NCBI GenBank assembly: GCA_964403525.1
Contig: CAYOGE010000005.1
Location: 100,712 to 164,711 of the forward strand
DNA length: 64,000 bases
Direction: 5' to 3'
From: JAJTGZ01 sp964403525
GTDB taxonomy: Bacteria > Planctomycetota > Phycisphaerae > Phycisphaerales > UBA1924
The notes under the pieces were generated by a model. It did not search any database, was not told the DNA's origin, and saw only the letters and a program-made list of their open reading frames with translations. This document shows, one piece after another, positions 62,637 to 64,000 of the stretch (the stretch's first letter is position 1; each line of letters begins with the position of its first letter). The position numbers were made by a program, and so were the translations under genes.

Positions 62637-62847
62637 ATCTGGGTCCGGCGTGACCTGTTGACAGCGCGGAGCGAACACGGGCGCGTGGCATTGATGGCCG
62701 CTGCAAGACGTCAAAGGGCCTTGGAGTGCTTGCCGCTCAAGACCAGCGCTGGCCTTGGTGAGAGGGCCCGCTGAGGGGGGCTCTCGGTGGTGCGAGCAGG
62801 AAAACGGTCCGCGCAGCCATCGCTGGGCGGACCGTGAACTTATTTGT
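62637..62847. other. Interval between repeat copy 2 and the DUF1328 gene
   Basis: No gene seen. It holds only the terminator of the DUF1328 gene. Confidence 0.5.
62804..62835 (-). terminator. Intrinsic terminator of the DUF1328 gene
   Basis: 9-bp stem ACGGTCCGC / GCGGACCGT with a 14-base loop, followed on the minus strand by TTTCCTGC, 13 bases after the stop. Confidence 0.75.
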
Positions 62848-63030
62848 CTATAACGGCGAAGGCGGCCGCTTGCCCGTCACGAGGCTGTAGATCAGGCTGA
62901 TGAGGAAGACGACGATGAAGATGAAGAAGAGGATGCGGGCGATGTAGGCCGCATCACCGGCGATCCCGCCGAATCCGAAGATGGCGGCGATGATCGCAAC
63001 GATCAGGAAAATAAGTGCCCAGCGGAGCAT
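62848..63030 (-). CDS. DUF1328 family small membrane protein
   Basis: 60 residues, two transmembrane helices: MLRWALIFLIVAIIAAIFGFGGIAGDAAYIARILFFIFIVVFLISLIYSLVTG. The Phe-Gly-Gly-Ile-Ala-Gly turn is diagnostic of DUF1328 (YtjA-like) proteins, which are often stress-induced. AAAGGA lies 6 bases before the ATG. It has its own terminator. It sits between flgH and the flgI-side accessory genes. Confidence 0.93.
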   Translation of the reverse strand: MLRWALIFLIVAIIAAIFGFGGIAGDAAYIARILFFIFIVVFLISLIYSLVTGKRPPSPL

Positions 63031-63252
63031 GGTCGATCCTTTCTAAAGTGGTTTACGAGAGGACGACAGGGAACGCGTGGCCTCCGTGCGTATGCAAGGA
63101 GAATACACGACGTACGATCGACCATAGGGCAGGGTGCGGGGCCCTCGGTGTCAATATGTTAGAAGTTTCTGTTCTGAGAGCAGAACCCCGGGGCGGTGGG
63201 GTTTGCGATCGTCCGCGAGACGGAACGGCGGGGCCGTCTGGTGGGCGGGCAC

Positions 63253-64000
63253 TCAGTTGCCGGTGATGGTGTCGAAGAACCGCGGCAGCCAGCCCTTGGT
63301 GGCCGCGTCTTTGACGTCGCCGCCGTGCTCGGTCTTGATGACCAGGTTGGCCAACTGCGAGGAGGTGACGGTGTTTGCGGTGGTGATGTCTTTGGGGTCG
63401 CACAGGCCGCTGACGACCAGCGACTGGCTCTCCTTGTCGGAGAGGATGGTCTCGCGTGCCTCGAGGACGAGCATGCCGTTTGGCTTGACGTCGGTGACGA
63501 TGGCGCTGATGCGTGCGGTGAACTTGTCCTTGCGTTCGTAGGCGCCCTGGCCCTTGTAGGTGCTGCCGTTGCCGAAGCCGATCTTGGGCGTGACCGCGCC
63601 GGTGTTGCGGAGGGCGAGGTCGGTGAGGAGGGTGTTGAGGTTGGGGAGCGCTTTGAGCGAGGCGTCGATGTCGGCGGATTCCTTGGAGTCGGTCTTCTGG
63701 TCGAACTTCTGGAGTGAAGACTCGTTGACGATGATCTCGATCTTGTCCTGCTTGTTGAACTGGCGCTGCGAGGCGGGCTTGACGGCGAAGAGTGAGATCT
63801 GTGGTGCGCTGGGGAGGGGGCGCTGCGGGGCGGCGGCGGCTTGGGCCTGGGCCTGCTGCTGCTGCTGCTGCGCTGGCTGCTGCTGCGTGGTGGGCTGGGT
63901 GGCGTCGGCGGGTGCGGGCTGCTGCTGCGCTTGCGGCGGCTGCGTCTGCTGCTGCTGCTGCGGGGGCTGCTGCTGTTGCTGGGCCGGGGGCTGGGCGGGT
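63253..64000 (-). CDS. flgH: Flagellar L-ring protein FlgH with polyglutamine linker (5' end outside window)
   Basis: The frame runs off the window end; about 248 residues are visible. The C-terminal part is FlgH: FNKQDKIEIIVNESS, KFTARISAIVTDVKPNGMLVLEARETILSDKESQSLVVSGLCDPKDITTANTVTSSQLANLVIKTEHGGDVKDAATKGWLPRFFDTITGN. The N-terminal 60 visible residues are a Gln/Pro/Ala tract with runs of five and six consecutive Gln (CAG codons), located before PQISLFAVKP. FlgH forms the outer-membrane ring of the flagellum. In most genomes flgI follows directly; here it is about 5 kb away. Confidence 0.93.
   Translation of the reverse strand, partial: PAQPPAQQQQQPPQQQQQTQPPQAQQQPAPADATQPTTQQQPAQQQQQQAQAQAAAAPQRPLPSAPQISLFAVKPASQRQFNKQDKIEIIVNESSLQKFDQKTDSKESADIDASLKALPNLNTLLTDLALRNTGAVTPKIGFGNGSTYKGQGAYERKDKFTARISAIVTDVKPNGMLVLEARETILSDKESQSLVVSGLCDPKDITTANTVTSSQLANLVIKTEHGGDVKDAATKGWLPRFFDTITGN
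63838..64000. repeat. CAG/CTG trinucleotide-rich tract in flgH
   Basis: Dense CTG runs on the plus strand (up to six in a row) encode polyglutamine in FlgH on the minus strand. The tract continues beyond the window. Confidence 0.9.

Overview
The window looks like a chromosomal segment of a planctomycete, most likely a member of the class Phycisphaerae. The evidence is high GC content, extracellular proteins with a C-terminal double EF-hand-like 'DNNDF' dockerin ending near Gly-Cys, a PEP-CTERM-like sorting tail, a futalosine-pathway menaquinone enzyme (MqnC), ECF sigma factors overlapping giant membrane Ser/Thr kinases, and many CPxCGYNL zinc-ribbon membrane proteins. The assignment rests on gene content alone; no rRNA or tRNA gene was seen.

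Layout. 1-3.6 kb: start of a DUF1015 protein, purQ, a zinc-ribbon membrane protein and mnmA. 3.7-9.9 kb: secreted beta-helix protein, DUF2891 protein, and a large secreted subtilase with PPC repeats and a dockerin. 10-13.3 kb: ECF sigma factor overlapping a kinase-TPR gene. 13.3-16.3 kb: a three-gene minus-strand run (DNA methyltransferase, DHH phosphoesterase, RibF). 16.4-25.4 kb: PutA-type bifunctional proline catabolic enzyme, M16 protease, PQQ-type sugar dehydrogenase with dockerin, and a cyanophycinase-like lipoprotein. 25.3-28.3 kb: a compact type III polyketide operon (methyltransferase, FAD oxidoreductase, chalcone-synthase-like enzyme) joined by GTGA overlaps. 28.4-37 kb: VOC protein, rRNA methyltransferase, a 1138-residue repeat protein with dockerin, mqnC, and a PEP-CTERM-like protein. 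37-38 kb is a gene-free block of palindromic repeats. 38-43.2 kb: a second sigma/kinase pair. 44.3-45.3 kb: XerC/D recombinase.

45.5-64 kb is mainly a flagellar locus on the minus strand. In transcription order it holds flgH (cut by the window end), flgI, flgJ-like, flgN, flgK, flgL, fliW, csrA and three flagellins. FliW, CsrA and flagellin next to each other suggest the partner-switch known from Bacillus, and GGA motifs overlap the flagellin ribosome binding sites. flgH and flgI are separated by about 5 kb of small accessory genes: lipoproteins, zinc-ribbon membrane proteins, zinc-ribbon fragments, and a perfect 272-bp direct repeat that carries the start codons of two different genes.

The most striking general signal is palindromic repeat DNA inserted in frame into conserved enzyme genes (putA and mqnC), reminiscent of the in-frame palindromic elements of Rickettsia. 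Related hairpins lie in the 37-38 kb block and in the flgH-flgI island. No CRISPR array, prophage, insertion sequence or complete defence system was recognised.
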